A stretch of 64,000 bases of DNA from Geodermatophilus nigrescens (GTDB taxonomy: Bacteria > Actinomycetota > Actinomycetes > Mycobacteriales > Geodermatophilaceae), in contig NZ_FQVX01000002.1 in NCBI RefSeq assembly GCF_900129495.1, positions 496,001 through 560,000 of the forward strand. The letters are read 5' to 3'. Below are positions 32,820-41,238 of the stretch, piece by piece (within the stretch, counting starts at the first letter, position 1; each line of letters starts with the position of its first letter). Under the pieces are notes generated by a model, which saw nothing but the letters and a program-made list of their open reading frames with translations, was not told the origin of the DNA and ran no database searches. The translations under genes and the position numbers were made by a program.

Positions 32820-33725
32820 GCCCGGCGGCGCGACCGGCAGCGGGACGGACCAGGCGCCGGGCTGCACCCGCCACGTGCGGGACGGCACCGGGTCGAGCAG
32901 GTCGCCGTCGGCGTCGAGCCCCACCGGGCCGCCCGACAGCGTGACCTCCCGCCCGCGCACGACCACGACGTCGTCGCGGTCGCCGTGCCGGCCGGCCAGC
33001 AGCGCGGCGGCGAACGCCACCCGGGCGGCCGGGCCGGTGGCGGCGCTGACGACGACGTCGGCCAGGCCGTCGCCCGGGTCGGCGCCGGGCGCGAGCGCGG
33101 TGCCGCCGCCGATCGTCGGGCCGTTGCAGACGCCGACCATGAGCAGCGGGGTGTCCCCGTCGGCGGCGCGGCCGTCGGGCACCGTGACCAGGGCGCCGTC
33201 GACGGCGACCCGCAGCGCCTCCCCCGGGCCCGTGCCGGCCAGCGCCGCACCGACGGGGTACGCCAGCGCGCCGAGGCGGTCCTTGAGCCGCGCGGCCTCC
33301 CCGGCGGCCCGCACGCCGATGCCCGCGTGCACGGCGTTGACCACCACGCCGCCGGCGTCGTCCCGGAGCAGGTCGAGGCGGCGCGGGGTGCCCTCGAGGA
33401 CCACGCGCGCGGCCGCGCCCGGGTCGTCGGGCAGGCCGAGGGCCCCGGCCAGGTCGTTGCCGGTGCCCAGCGGGACGATGCCGAGCGGGTCGCCGAGGTC
33501 CCCGGCCCGGTCGAGCGCGGCGACGACCGCCGACACCGACCCGTCACCGCCGGCCACCACCAGCCGGCGGGTGCCCCGGGCGGCGACGACGTCGTCGAGC
33601 TCGCCGGGGCTGCCGGTGACGGCGACCTCCACGCCGGCCCCGCCGCGCAGCACCTCCAGCGCGCGGGCGAGCCGTTCTTCGCCGGCGCTCCCGGCGCCCC
33701 GGTTGACCACGACCAGCAGCTCCAC
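32805..33725 (-). CDS. Diacylglycerol kinase-like lipid kinase (YegS/DagK family)
   Basis: 306 residues. The catalytic GGDGS motif (VVAGGDGSVSAVVAALD) follows an NRGAGSAGEERL nucleotide-loop segment, with GIVPLGTGNDLAGALGLP as the family signature and a beta-rich C-terminal lobe. It likely phosphorylates diacylglycerol or a related lipid at the membrane. The start is GTG 33725 (MELLVVVNRG); GTG 33734 is three residues longer. Confidence 0.9.
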   Translation of the reverse strand: MELLVVVNRGAGSAGEERLARALEVLRGGAGVEVAVTGSPGELDDVVAARGTRRLVVAGGDGSVSAVVAALDRAGDLGDPLGIVPLGTGNDLAGALGLPDDPGAAARVVLEGTPRRLDLLRDDAGGVVVNAVHAGIGVRAAGEAARLKDRLGALAYPVGAALAGTGPGEALRVAVDGALVTVPDGRAADGDTPLLMVGVCNGPTIGGGTALAPGADPGDGLADVVVSAATGPAARVAFAAALLAGRHGDRDDVVVVRGREVTLSGGPVGLDADGDLLDPVPSRTWRVQPGAWSVPLPVAPPGSAGR

Positions 33726-33858
33726 GCCCCGCACCCTGCCAGGCCGGCCCGCCGCGGACGGGACACGTGACGATCCCGTGACGGATGGCTCCCCCGGTGG
33801 GAGGAGGCCCGCCGGCGCGGGAAGGTCGGAGGGGACGCCGCCGACGAGGAGGTCCCCC

Positions 33859-34476
33859 GTGTCCCGTCCGACCCACGAACGGCTGCTGCGCGGGACCGCC
33901 CGCACCGCCGCCGTCGTCGCCTGTGTGCCGCTCGTCGCCGCCGGAGCCCTCGCCGGGGGCCTGCCGGTGCTCGGCTGGGGTGCGGTGCTCGGCGCGATGG
34001 GCGGCCTGGTCCTGGTCTGGCTGCACCGCGCGTGCGGCGACGTGCTGCCGGAGCTGCCGCACCCCGTGACCGGCGCGGCGCTCGCGGGGCTCGGCCCGGC
34101 GGTCGTCGCCGGCGCCGCGGCGCTGCGCGAGGTCGGCGGCCTGCTGACCCTGCTCCTGCTCGTGCTCGGGACGGCGGTCTTCAGCGGCTGGCTGGCCGGA
34201 GAGGAGTCCGGGCGCGACGGGCTGCCCACCGGCGAGGCGGCGCTGCGGCGGGCGCTGGCCGCGGCGCCGACCGCCCGGCTGCTGGCCGAGTGGCACGCCG
34301 TGCAGGACCGGCTCGACGACGGCGCCCCGGCGGGCCTGCGCGAGGTCCGCCTCCGCGAGGCACTCCTCGACGCCTTCGCCGACCGCGACCCCGGGGGCAC
34401 CGCGCGCTGGCTGGCCGAGGACCCGACCGGACCCCCGGACCCGCACCTGGCGCGCGACCCGAGCATGGAGCGCTGA
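33859..34476 (+). CDS. Membrane protein of unknown function
   Basis: 205 residues. Three to four hydrophobic segments lie in the first ~115 residues (VVACVPLVAAGALAGGLPVL, a second ending LVLVWLHRACG, and LLTLLLLVLGTAVFSGWLAG), followed by a helical cytosolic tail of charged and Ala-rich residues. GTG 33859 has GAGGAGG 6 bases upstream. No family recognised. It precedes the PLP-enzyme gene by 19 bp, so cotranscription is likely. Confidence 0.78.
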   Translation: MSRPTHERLLRGTARTAAVVACVPLVAAGALAGGLPVLGWGAVLGAMGGLVLVWLHRACGDVLPELPHPVTGAALAGLGPAVVAGAAALREVGGLLTLLLLVLGTAVFSGWLAGEESGRDGLPTGEAALRRALAAAPTARLLAEWHAVQDRLDDGAPAGLREVRLREALLDAFADRDPGGTARWLAEDPTGPPDPHLARDPSMER

Positions 34477-34495
34477 GCCGGGGCACGATCACCGG

Positions 34496-35677
34496 GTGGA
34501 CGACGCCCCCTACGACGCCCTGGACGACGCCCTGGTCGACGCCCTGGACGACGCCCTGGTCGAGGGCCTGCGCGGGCGCGGCAGCCTGAAGTGGACCCGC
34601 TACCCGGAGGCGCTCGGCGCGTGGGTGGCCGAGTCCGACCTCGGGACGGCGCCCGCGGTGACCGAGGCGCTGCGCGACGCCGTCGACCGCGGGCTGTTCG
34701 GCTACCTGCCCGACTGGCTGGCCGACGACATGGCGCGGGCCACCGCCGGGTTCCTGGCGGACCGGCACGGCTGGACGGTGCCTCCGGAGCGGGTGCGGCC
34801 GCTGCCCGACGTGCTGGCGGCGCTGTCGGCGGCGATCACACACCTGACGCCGGCCGGGTCGCCGGTGGTGCTGCCGACGCCGGCCTACATGCCCTTCCTG
34901 GAGGTGCCGCCGGCGCTGGGCCGCCAGGTGCTCGAGGTGCCCATGGCCCGCGACGGCGACCGGTTCGTCTACGACCTCGACGCGCTCGACGCCGCCTTCC
35001 GCGCCGGAGGGCACCTGCTGGTGCTGTGCAACCCGCACAACCCGGTCGGCCGGGTGCTGGAGCCGGCGGAGATGCTGGCGATCGCCGAGGTGGTCGACCG
35101 GCACGGCGGCCGCGTGTTCGCCGACGAGGTGCACGCGCCGCTGGTCTTCCCCGGGCACCGGCACGTGCCCTACGCGTCGCTGTCGGAGACCACGGCCGCG
35201 CAGGCGTTCACCGCCACCAGCGCGTCCAAGGCATGGGACCTCGCCGGGCTCAAGTGCGCGCAGCTGGTGCTGTCGAACGAGGCGGACGCGCGGTTGTGGG
35301 CCGAGGTCGGGTACCCGGTGGAGCACGGCTGCTCGACGCCGGGCGCCGTCGCCAACACCGCCGCCTACCGCGACGGCGTCGGCTGGCTCGACGACACGAT
35401 CGCCGTCCTCGACCGGCACCGCCGGCTGTTCGCGGACCTGGTGGCCGCGTCGCTCCCGCACGCCCGGCACCGGCCGCCGGAGGGCACGTACCTCGCCTGG
35501 CTGGAGCTGGGGGTGCCCGGGGCCGGCGACCTGCTGCTGGAGCGGGCCGGGGTGGCCGTGGTCGACGGCGGCCGCTGCGGGCAGGCCGGGACGGGCGCCG
35601 TCCGGGTGAACCTGGCGACGCCCGAGCCGGTGCTCACCGCCCTCGTCGAGCAGATCGCCGCGGCCCTGCCCCGGTGA
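34496..35677 (+). CDS. PatB/MalY-type PLP-dependent aminotransferase or cystathionine beta-lyase
   Basis: 393-residue fold-type I PLP enzyme: YLPDWLADDMARATAGFL, LCNPHNPVGRVL, RVFADEVHAPLVFPG and the Schiff-base Lys245 in SASKAWDLAGLKCAQL. The HAPLV and SASKAWDLAGLK motifs favour the PatB/MalY C-S lyase group (cystathionine to homocysteine, pyruvate and ammonia). A repeated DALDDALV leader precedes the domain. No downstream start is available before the conserved SLKWTRYP. Confidence 0.9.
   Translation: MDDAPYDALDDALVDALDDALVEGLRGRGSLKWTRYPEALGAWVAESDLGTAPAVTEALRDAVDRGLFGYLPDWLADDMARATAGFLADRHGWTVPPERVRPLPDVLAALSAAITHLTPAGSPVVLPTPAYMPFLEVPPALGRQVLEVPMARDGDRFVYDLDALDAAFRAGGHLLVLCNPHNPVGRVLEPAEMLAIAEVVDRHGGRVFADEVHAPLVFPGHRHVPYASLSETTAAQAFTATSASKAWDLAGLKCAQLVLSNEADARLWAEVGYPVEHGCSTPGAVANTAAYRDGVGWLDDTIAVLDRHRRLFADLVAASLPHARHRPPEGTYLAWLELGVPGAGDLLLERAGVAVVDGGRCGQAGTGAVRVNLATPEPVLTALVEQIAAALPR
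34514..34561 (+). repeat. 24-bp exact duplication in the PLP-enzyme N-terminus
   Basis: Two identical 24-bp units (34514-34537, 34538-34561), each made of two near-identical 12-mers (gacgccctggac / gacgccctggtc), encode DALDDALV twice right after the start codon. Confidence 0.85.
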
Positions 35678-35683
35678 GGCGGC

Positions 35684-36145
35684 TCAGTCCCCGAGCTCCA
35701 CCCGGGAGACGCGGTACTCGACGCGCTTGCCGGGCTGCAGCCGCCCCTCGCCCACGAACACCGCCTGGTTCACCCAGGCATAGCGCTCGTCGCCGGACTC
35801 CAGCCGCGGGGTGGTGACGAAGTACTGGTCGCCGTAGTCGGTCCCGCCGTCGGCGCCCTGCATCAGCGAGAGGACGGTCGGGGTCAGCTCGAGCAGCCCG
35901 GGGTACTGGAAGTACACGTGGGCGCCGTCGACCATCTGCATCGTGAAGCGCACGTCGAGCCGGCCGTAGCCGTCGGGGCCCACCAGCAGCCAGTCCGCGC
36001 CGCTGATGATCCTCCCCTTCAGGCGGTCCCCCGAGACCTCACCGCCGGTGATGGTCCCCTCCATCCGGGTCCCGAACGGGCCCGGTCCGACGGGGTGGAT
36101 CTCGATGTCGGCGGAGTAGTCGAACTCCGGCACCAGACGGGGCAT
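35684..36145 (-). CDS. DUF3237-family protein
   Basis: 153-residue beta-rich protein. Characteristic stretches are MEGTITGGEVSGDRLKGRII, GADWLLVGPDGYGRLDVRF and YFVTTPRLESGDERYAWVN with YRVSRV at the end, matching DUF3237. This is a predicted lipocalin-like domain with no proven function. ATG 36145 is preferred over the longer frame. It follows the flavin reductase gene by 101 bp, so operon membership is uncertain. Confidence 0.83.
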   Translation of the reverse strand: MPRLVPEFDYSADIEIHPVGPGPFGTRMEGTITGGEVSGDRLKGRIISGADWLLVGPDGYGRLDVRFTMQMVDGAHVYFQYPGLLELTPTVLSLMQGADGGTDYGDQYFVTTPRLESGDERYAWVNQAVFVGEGRLQPGKRVEYRVSRVELGD

Positions 36146-36246
36146 GGCGTCCCTCCCCCGGGACGGAGGCGGGCCGGGTGCCCGCCCGGGACCCGGACGG
36201 TCCGCGCGTCCTGCCCCCGCGGTCAAGGGAGACGGCCGCGTCCGGG

Positions 36247-37620
36247 TCAGCCGCGGGTGTCGGCCTCCACCGCCTCGAACGCCTTGCGCGCGGCGATGAG
36301 GACCGGGTCCCACACCGGCGCGAACGGCGGCGCGTAGGACAGGTCGAGGGAGAGCACCTCGTCGACGGTCATCTCGTTCCAGATGCAGATGGCCAGGGCG
36401 TCGATGCGCTTGGCCGCGCCGTTCTGCCCGACCACCTGGGCGCCGAGCAGCCGCCCGCTGCGCCGCTCGGCGATCATCTTGACCCGGATCGGCGCCGCGT
36501 TCGGCATGTACCCGGCGGTGGTGGTCGAGTCGACGGCGGCCGTGACGAACGAGTAGCCGGCCAGCTCGGCCTCCGCCTCGGCCAGCCCGGTGCGGGCGGC
36601 CTCGACGGCGCAGATCTTGGTGACCGCCGTCCCGATGACGCCGGGGAACGTGGCGTAGCCGCCGCCGATGTTGATGCCGGCCACCCGGCCCTGCTTGTTG
36701 GCGTGCGTGCCCAGCGCGACGACGACCCGCTGTCGCGAGAGCCGGTGCACCGACTCGACGCAGTCGCCGGCCGCCCAGACGCCGGGCACCTGGGTGCGCA
36801 TGCGCTGGTCGACGGCGATGCCGCCGGAGGTGCCGAGCGGGATGCCCGCCTCCTCCGCCAGCCGCACGTTGGGCCGCACGCCGAGCCCGAGGACGACCAG
36901 GTCGGCGGGCAGCTCCCGGCCGCTCGCCGTCACCACCGCCCGCGCCCGCCCGTCGGGACCGACGTCGATGCCGGAGACGCCGTCGCCGAGGACGAGCTCG
37001 ATGCCCTCGCCGCGGACGGCGTCGGCGATGAACCGGCCGATGTCGGGGTCGAAGGTGCCCACCGGCTGCGGCGACCGGTCGACCACGGTGACGTCGAGGC
37101 CGCGCACCCGGCAGGCCTCGGCGATCTCCAGGCCGATGTAGCCGCCGCCGACGACGACCACCTTCTGCACCCGCCCGCTGTCGAGCTCGGCGCGCAGCGC
37201 GACGCCGTCGTCGAGCACCTGGACGCCGTAGACGCCCTTCGCGTCGATGCCCTCGACCGGCGGGCGCATCGGCACGCTGCCGGTGGCGTGGACGAGGTCG
37301 TCGTAGGGCTCGGTGCCCTCGGCGCCGCCGTCGAGCTCGCGCCAGTGCACGACGCCCTTGTCGGTGTCGATGCCGACGACCTCGGTGCGCATGCGGACGT
37401 CGAGGCCGGCGGCGCGGTGCTGCTCGGGCGTGCGCGCGATCAGCTGCGCCTCGCTGTCGACGGTGCCGGAGATCCAGTACGGGATCCCGCAGGCGGAGTA
37501 GGAGGTGGCGCGGCCGCGCTCGAACAGGACGACGTCGAGGTCGGGCCGGCGCTTCTTGGCCTGGGAGGCGGCGCTGCCGCCGGCGGCGTCGCCCCCGATG
37601 ACGACGAGACGGGTGCTCAC
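36247..37620 (-). CDS. CoA-disulfide reductase-like FAD/NAD(P)H oxidoreductase
   Basis: 457 residues. VVIGGDAAGGSAASQAKK binds FAD, and a single redox Cys44 lies in SYSACGIPYWISG, the hallmark of CoA-disulfide reductases and related NADH oxidases. A second Rossmann motif is VVVVGGGYIGLEIAEACR, with VWAAGDCVESVHRLSR and a dimerisation domain behind. It probably reduces CoA disulfide or low-molecular-weight disulfides/persulfides. It follows the flavodoxin-like gene by 16 bp. Confidence 0.9.
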   Translation of the reverse strand: MSTRLVVIGGDAAGGSAASQAKKRRPDLDVVLFERGRATSYSACGIPYWISGTVDSEAQLIARTPEQHRAAGLDVRMRTEVVGIDTDKGVVHWRELDGGAEGTEPYDDLVHATGSVPMRPPVEGIDAKGVYGVQVLDDGVALRAELDSGRVQKVVVVGGGYIGLEIAEACRVRGLDVTVVDRSPQPVGTFDPDIGRFIADAVRGEGIELVLGDGVSGIDVGPDGRARAVVTASGRELPADLVVLGLGVRPNVRLAEEAGIPLGTSGGIAVDQRMRTQVPGVWAAGDCVESVHRLSRQRVVVALGTHANKQGRVAGINIGGGYATFPGVIGTAVTKICAVEAARTGLAEAEAELAGYSFVTAAVDSTTTAGYMPNAAPIRVKMIAERRSGRLLGAQVVGQNGAAKRIDALAICIWNEMTVDEVLSLDLSYAPPFAPVWDPVLIAARKAFEAVEADTRG

Positions 37621-37636
37621 CGTCGCAGGCTAGGAC

Positions 37637-38095
37637 TCAGCGGTCCTCCAGGCTCACCGCCACGGTGGCGGCGAGCTCGCGGACCGCCTCCAGGTCGTCC
37701 TTCGACGGGGCTCCGGTGAGGCTCAGAGGCGCGGCGACCTGCTTCCACCGCAGCGCGCCGGTGATCGTGGTGATGGCCCTGAGCGCGCCGGCGGTGTCGT
37801 CGCCGCCGTGCACCCAGACGCCGAAGGGCAGGCCGACGGTGGCATCGAGGCACGGGTAGTAGACGGTGTCGAAGAAGTGCTTGAGCGCGCCGCTCATGTA
37901 GCCGATGTTGGCCGGGGTGCCGAGCAGCACGCCGTCGGCGGCGAGCAGGTCGGCGGGCCCGGCCGACAGCGCGGGGCGCTCGACGAGCTCGGCCTCCTCG
38001 ACCATCGCCGCACCCTCCCGGGCCGCCTCCAGCACGGCCTGCAGGTTCGGCGAGGGCGTGTGGTGGACGACGAGCAGCCGCGGCATGCCGCCCAT
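37637..38095 (-). CDS. Flavodoxin-like NADPH-dependent FMN reductase
   Basis: 152-residue flavodoxin-fold protein: LLVVHHTPSPNLQAVLEAA binds FMN phosphate, and LLGTPANIGYMSGALKHFFD is typical of WrbA/flavodoxin-family reductases. It is likely an FMN-dependent quinone or electron-transfer protein. GTG 38095 or ATG 38086 may start it. It leads the leftward pair with the CoA-disulfide reductase-like gene. Confidence 0.88.
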   Translation of the reverse strand: MGGMPRLLVVHHTPSPNLQAVLEAAREGAAMVEEAELVERPALSAGPADLLAADGVLLGTPANIGYMSGALKHFFDTVYYPCLDATVGLPFGVWVHGGDDTAGALRAITTITGALRWKQVAAPLSLTGAPSKDDLEAVRELAATVAVSLEDR

Positions 38096-38144
38096 CCTGC
38101 GTCACCACCGCCCGACGGGGCCCGCGGTCGCCTAGCGTCCCGGC

Positions 38145-38492
38145 ATGACCGTCGAGCTCTTCGCGGGCGTCCCCGTGAGCGACCTGCCGCGCGCCCTCGA
38201 CTGGTACGGGCGGCTGTTCGGCGCGGAACCCTCGTTCCTGCCCAACGACGTCGAGGCGGTGTGGGAGGTGGCCGAGCACCGCCACGTCTACGTGGAACTG
38301 AAGCCCGAGGACGCCGGCCACTCGATGGTCACGCTGTTCGTCGACGACCTCGACGAGCGGGTGGCCGCGATCACCGACCGCGGTCTCGAGCCGGCGCTGC
38401 GCGAGACCTACGACAACGGCGTGCGGAAGGTGACCTACCGCGACCCCGACGGCAACGAGGTCGGCCTCGGCGGCGGTCCGGTCGCCGCCTGA
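38145..38492 (+). CDS. VOC-superfamily (glyoxalase/bleomycin-resistance-like) protein
   Basis: 115-residue single VOC module: ELFAGVPVSDLPRALDWYG, LFGAEPSFLPNDVEAVWEV and the final YRDPDGNEVGL are the classic pattern. A metal-dependent isomerase, lyase or binding protein is possible; the substrate cannot be assigned. Confidence 0.88.
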   Translation: MTVELFAGVPVSDLPRALDWYGRLFGAEPSFLPNDVEAVWEVAEHRHVYVELKPEDAGHSMVTLFVDDLDERVAAITDRGLEPALRETYDNGVRKVTYRDPDGNEVGLGGGPVAA

Positions 38493-38593
38493 CGCCGGCG
38501 CGCCCGTCGTCGACCTGTCGTCGTCCCGGGGCCCGCGAGACGGCAGCACGTCGACATGCGGCGCGCACCGCGACGTCCGGCAGGATCGCCGGC

Positions 38594-39163
38594 ATGGCGG
38601 TCAACCCCCGCATCGGGCCGATCGAGCGGACCACCGGACGCACCTGGAGCGAGTGGCTGACCTTCATGGACGGCATCGGCGCACCCGGCCTCGACCACGG
38701 CGCCATCGCCCTGCGGGTCTACGAGGAGCTCGGCGACGGGTTCGCGCAGCGGGGCTGGTGGACGCAGTCGGTGACCGTCGCCTACGAGCACCACATCGGC
38801 CGGCGGGTGCCGGGGCAGCGCTCCGACGGCACCTTCCAGACCAGCGTCAGCCGCGCGACGCCGCTGCCCATGGCCGACCTCATGGAGCGCTGGCGCGCCT
38901 TCGCCGACGCCGACGCGGCGGTGCAGGAGATCGTCGCGGGCGGCGACCTCAAGGTCAGCGGCACCGACCGGCGCATCACCTGGCGGACGCGGGCCGTCGA
39001 CGGCTCGTCGGTCGTCGTCACCAGCGAGCCGAAGAGGAACGGGACGGCGTCGCTCGTGGCCACCCAGATGGGACTGGCGACGCTCGAGGACAACGACGCC
39101 GCCCGCGCGCGGTGGACGGCGATCGTCGAGCGGTTCCTGGCGGGCGTCGCGCCGGGACGCTGA
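38594..39163 (+). CDS. DUF4287-like unknown protein
   Basis: 189 residues. The N-terminal WSEWLTFMDGIGA ... HGAIALRVYEELG and GWWTQSVTVAYEHHIGRRVP segments resemble the DUF4287 alpha-helical domain. The second half, with LKVSGTDRRITWRTR and SSVVVTSEPKRN, looks like an SRPBCC-type strand pattern. ATG 38594 is chosen; the longer frame upstream lacks coding character. It is followed by the frameshifted gene after 15 bp. Function unknown. Confidence 0.75.
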   Translation: MAVNPRIGPIERTTGRTWSEWLTFMDGIGAPGLDHGAIALRVYEELGDGFAQRGWWTQSVTVAYEHHIGRRVPGQRSDGTFQTSVSRATPLPMADLMERWRAFADADAAVQEIVAGGDLKVSGTDRRITWRTRAVDGSSVVVTSEPKRNGTASLVATQMGLATLEDNDAARARWTAIVERFLAGVAPGR

Positions 39164-39178
39164 GCGGGAGGAGGCGGC

Positions 39179-39630
39179 ATGCACGAGGCGACGCCGGAGC
39201 AGCGGCTGCAGCGCCTGCGGGCGCTCACCGGGACCTGGACGACCGAGGGCACCCATCCCCTGCTGCCCGGCGAGGTCGTCCGCGGCCGCGCCGAGTTCGC
39301 GTGGCTGGAGGGCGGGCACTTCCTCACCTGGCGCTCCTCCTCCGAGCACCCGCAGGTCCCGACGCCCTGGCCGTCATCGGCGTCGTCGACGGGCGACTTG
39401 CCATGCACTACTTCGACGCCCGCGGCGTCCACCGGCGCTACGCCGTCGACGCCGACGAGCACGAGTGGCACCTCCGGCTCGACGACCCCGCCTTCGCGCA
39501 GCGGGCGACCGGCTCCCTCACCGGCGACGAGCTCACGCTGCGCGGCGCCTACTCCCGCGACGGGGGCGAGTGGGAGGAGGACCTGACACTCACCCTCCGC
39601 AGGACCCGGTCACCCGACGCCGGCCGCTAG
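39179..39630 (+). pseudogene. DUF1579-like small protein with an apparent 1-base deletion
   Basis: The first 60 codons (LRALTGTWTTEGTHPLLPGE ... FAWLEGGHFLTWRSSSEHPQ) read in one frame. From about 39357 the sensible sequence continues in another: DALAVIGVVDGRLAMHYFDA ... RRYAVDADEHEWHLRLDD ... GEWEEDLTLTL, to the stop at 39630. Adding one C in the CCC run at 39358-39360 restores a protein of about 150 residues. Either a real frameshift or a base missing from the sequence. The intact product would be a beta-barrel, lipocalin-like protein of unknown role. Confidence 0.8.
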
Positions 39631-39639
39631 CGTGGCGCG

Positions 39640-40218
39640 GTGGGCATCGAGGTGCTGCCGGCGACGGCCGACCGGTTCGACGACGTCGCCACGATGCTGG
39701 GGCCGAAGAAGCCGGGGTCCAACGTCTGCTGGTGCCTCAGCCACCGGGTCGACTCGCGCACGAACCGCGAGCTCGTCGGGCCCGCCCGCCGCGAGTACGT
39801 CCGCGAGCTGACCACCCGCCCGGTCGCGCCCGGCGTGCTCGCCTACGACGGCGGCGAGGTGGTCGGCTGGGCCGCCGTCGCACCCCGGTCCGAGCTGCCG
39901 TTCCAGCGCTCCCGGCTCATCCCGCACGTCGACGACCTGCCGGTGTGGTCGCTGTGGTGCGTCCGCGTGCGCCCGGGCCACCGCGGGCAGGGCATCGCCC
40001 ACGCGCTGCTGCGCGGCGCCGTCGACTACGCGGCATCACAGGGCGCACCCGCGGTCGAGGGCTACCCGGCCGACAGCGGCGATCGGAAGGTCGACACGAC
40101 GATGGCCTTCGTCGGCACCCGCAGGCTGTTCGAGGCGGCCGGCTTCACGAAGGCCGCCGACACCGACGCCGTCGCCGGCGGCTTCCCCCGGGTGCTCATG
40201 CGCCGGGCCCTCGGCTGA
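39640..40218 (+). CDS. GNAT-family N-acetyltransferase
   Basis: 192 residues with the acetyl-CoA-binding segment VWSLWCVRVRPGHRGQGIAH followed by ALLRGAVDYAASQGAPAVEG. The N-terminal NVCWCLSHRVDSRTN Cys-containing region is common in one actinobacterial GNAT subgroup. It starts at GTG 39640. The substrate is unknown. Confidence 0.88.
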   Translation: MGIEVLPATADRFDDVATMLGPKKPGSNVCWCLSHRVDSRTNRELVGPARREYVRELTTRPVAPGVLAYDGGEVVGWAAVAPRSELPFQRSRLIPHVDDLPVWSLWCVRVRPGHRGQGIAHALLRGAVDYAASQGAPAVEGYPADSGDRKVDTTMAFVGTRRLFEAAGFTKAADTDAVAGGFPRVLMRRALG

Positions 40219-40234
40219 CGGGCGACCGCACACG

Positions 40235-40651
40235 GTGACCGAACGGACCACCTGGCTCGTCGTCGGCCTGGCGCTCGGCCTCACGGCCGGTGTCCTCGGC
40301 TCCGAGGCGTGGCACTGGCTGGACGAGAACGGCAGCCGGCGGAACGTGGACCTCTCGTCCTTCGTCGGCGATCCCGCCCTCCCCGGCGGGCGCTGGGCCA
40401 CCGACGAGCTCTGCGACGACGAGGTGCCCTGCTTCCAGGCGGTGCAGGCCGACGACCTGAGCCTCTACCGCTTCGCCGACCGCGACGACGCCCTCGCCGT
40501 CGGGCGCAGCTTCGCCGGCGACGCGTACGTGTCGGGCTGGGTCGTCGTGCGGTTCGAGCCGGGCGCCCTCACCGCCGACGAGCGGGTCGCCTTCGCGAGC
40601 GGGCTGGACTGCATCAACGTGGGCGTCGCCGAGGGCGGTCTGGAGTGCTGA
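40235..40651 (+). CDS. Small membrane-anchored protein of unknown function
   Basis: 138 residues. One N-terminal hydrophobic helix (TWLVVGLALGLTAGVLG) precedes an exported-looking domain with four cysteines (ELCDDEVPCFQAV, GLDCINVG and the terminal EC), suggesting disulfides outside the membrane. No family recognised. GTG 40235 lies 17 bp after the GNAT stop. A long hairpin follows its stop directly. Confidence 0.7.
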   Translation: MTERTTWLVVGLALGLTAGVLGSEAWHWLDENGSRRNVDLSSFVGDPALPGGRWATDELCDDEVPCFQAVQADDLSLYRFADRDDALAVGRSFAGDAYVSGWVVVRFEPGALTADERVAFASGLDCINVGVAEGGLEC

Positions 40652-40714
40652 CCGACACCGTGCGCCGAGGTGCAGCGCAGGCGTCCGGGACTGCACGTCC
40701 GCGCACGGTGTCGG
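40652..40714 (+). terminator. Long two-stage hairpin after the small membrane protein gene
   Basis: A perfect 14-bp outer stem (40652-40665 with 40701-40714) encloses a 6-bp inner stem (40670-40675 with 40691-40696), with symmetric 4-base internal loops. It begins right after the stop at 40651. It is either a terminator or a REP-like element. Confidence 0.6.
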
Positions 40715-40748
40715 CGCACGCTGCCGAGGCTTCGCGCAGGATGGCCCG

Positions 40749-41222
40749 GTGCAGGACGACGCCGACCGTGATGACGGCGTGGCCCCACGGCTGGCCGCAC
40801 TGGCCGACCGGCTGGCCACCGACCTCGCCGGCCGGGCGACCGTCGAGAGCGCGGAGCTCCCCGGCGTCTCCGGGACGAGCTGGACCCTGCGCCCGCTCGA
40901 CCCGCGGTCGACGCCGGTGGAGTGGCTGCTCCTCGCGGACGAGGTCCTGCTGTCGGTCGGTCGGCTCGGCCGGGGTGGCCGCTTCGAGCTCGACCGCACG
41001 GCCGAGGACGTCGGGTTCCTCGAGCGGGTCGTCCGTGCCGCGGTCGAGGGGAGGGTGCGCGAGGTGTCCGCGCCCGCCCGGTCCCGCGTCGAGGTGACCC
41101 TCGAGGACGGGCAGGTCGTGGGCGAGACCGGGCACGCGGGCTGCCTGCCGGGACTGCTGCCGCTCCCCGGCTGGCGGCGCTGGGGCCGGGAGGTCCGCTA
41201 CGCGCCGTACCGGGCGCCGTGA
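40749..41222 (+). CDS. Protein of unknown function
   Basis: 157 residues, alpha/beta, no membrane segment or signal. Residues ~15-30 are a helix (LAALADRLATDLAGRA), followed by alternating strands (SWTLRPLD, EWLLLADEVLLSVG, RVEVTLEDGQVV). I recognise no family. Start GTG 40749. It is convergent with the BtuF-like gene, which begins its 3' end 17 bp away. Confidence 0.68.
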   Translation: MQDDADRDDGVAPRLAALADRLATDLAGRATVESAELPGVSGTSWTLRPLDPRSTPVEWLLLADEVLLSVGRLGRGGRFELDRTAEDVGFLERVVRAAVEGRVREVSAPARSRVEVTLEDGQVVGETGHAGCLPGLLPLPGWRRWGREVRYAPYRAP

Positions 41223-41238
41223 GCGCCCGGCCCCGACC

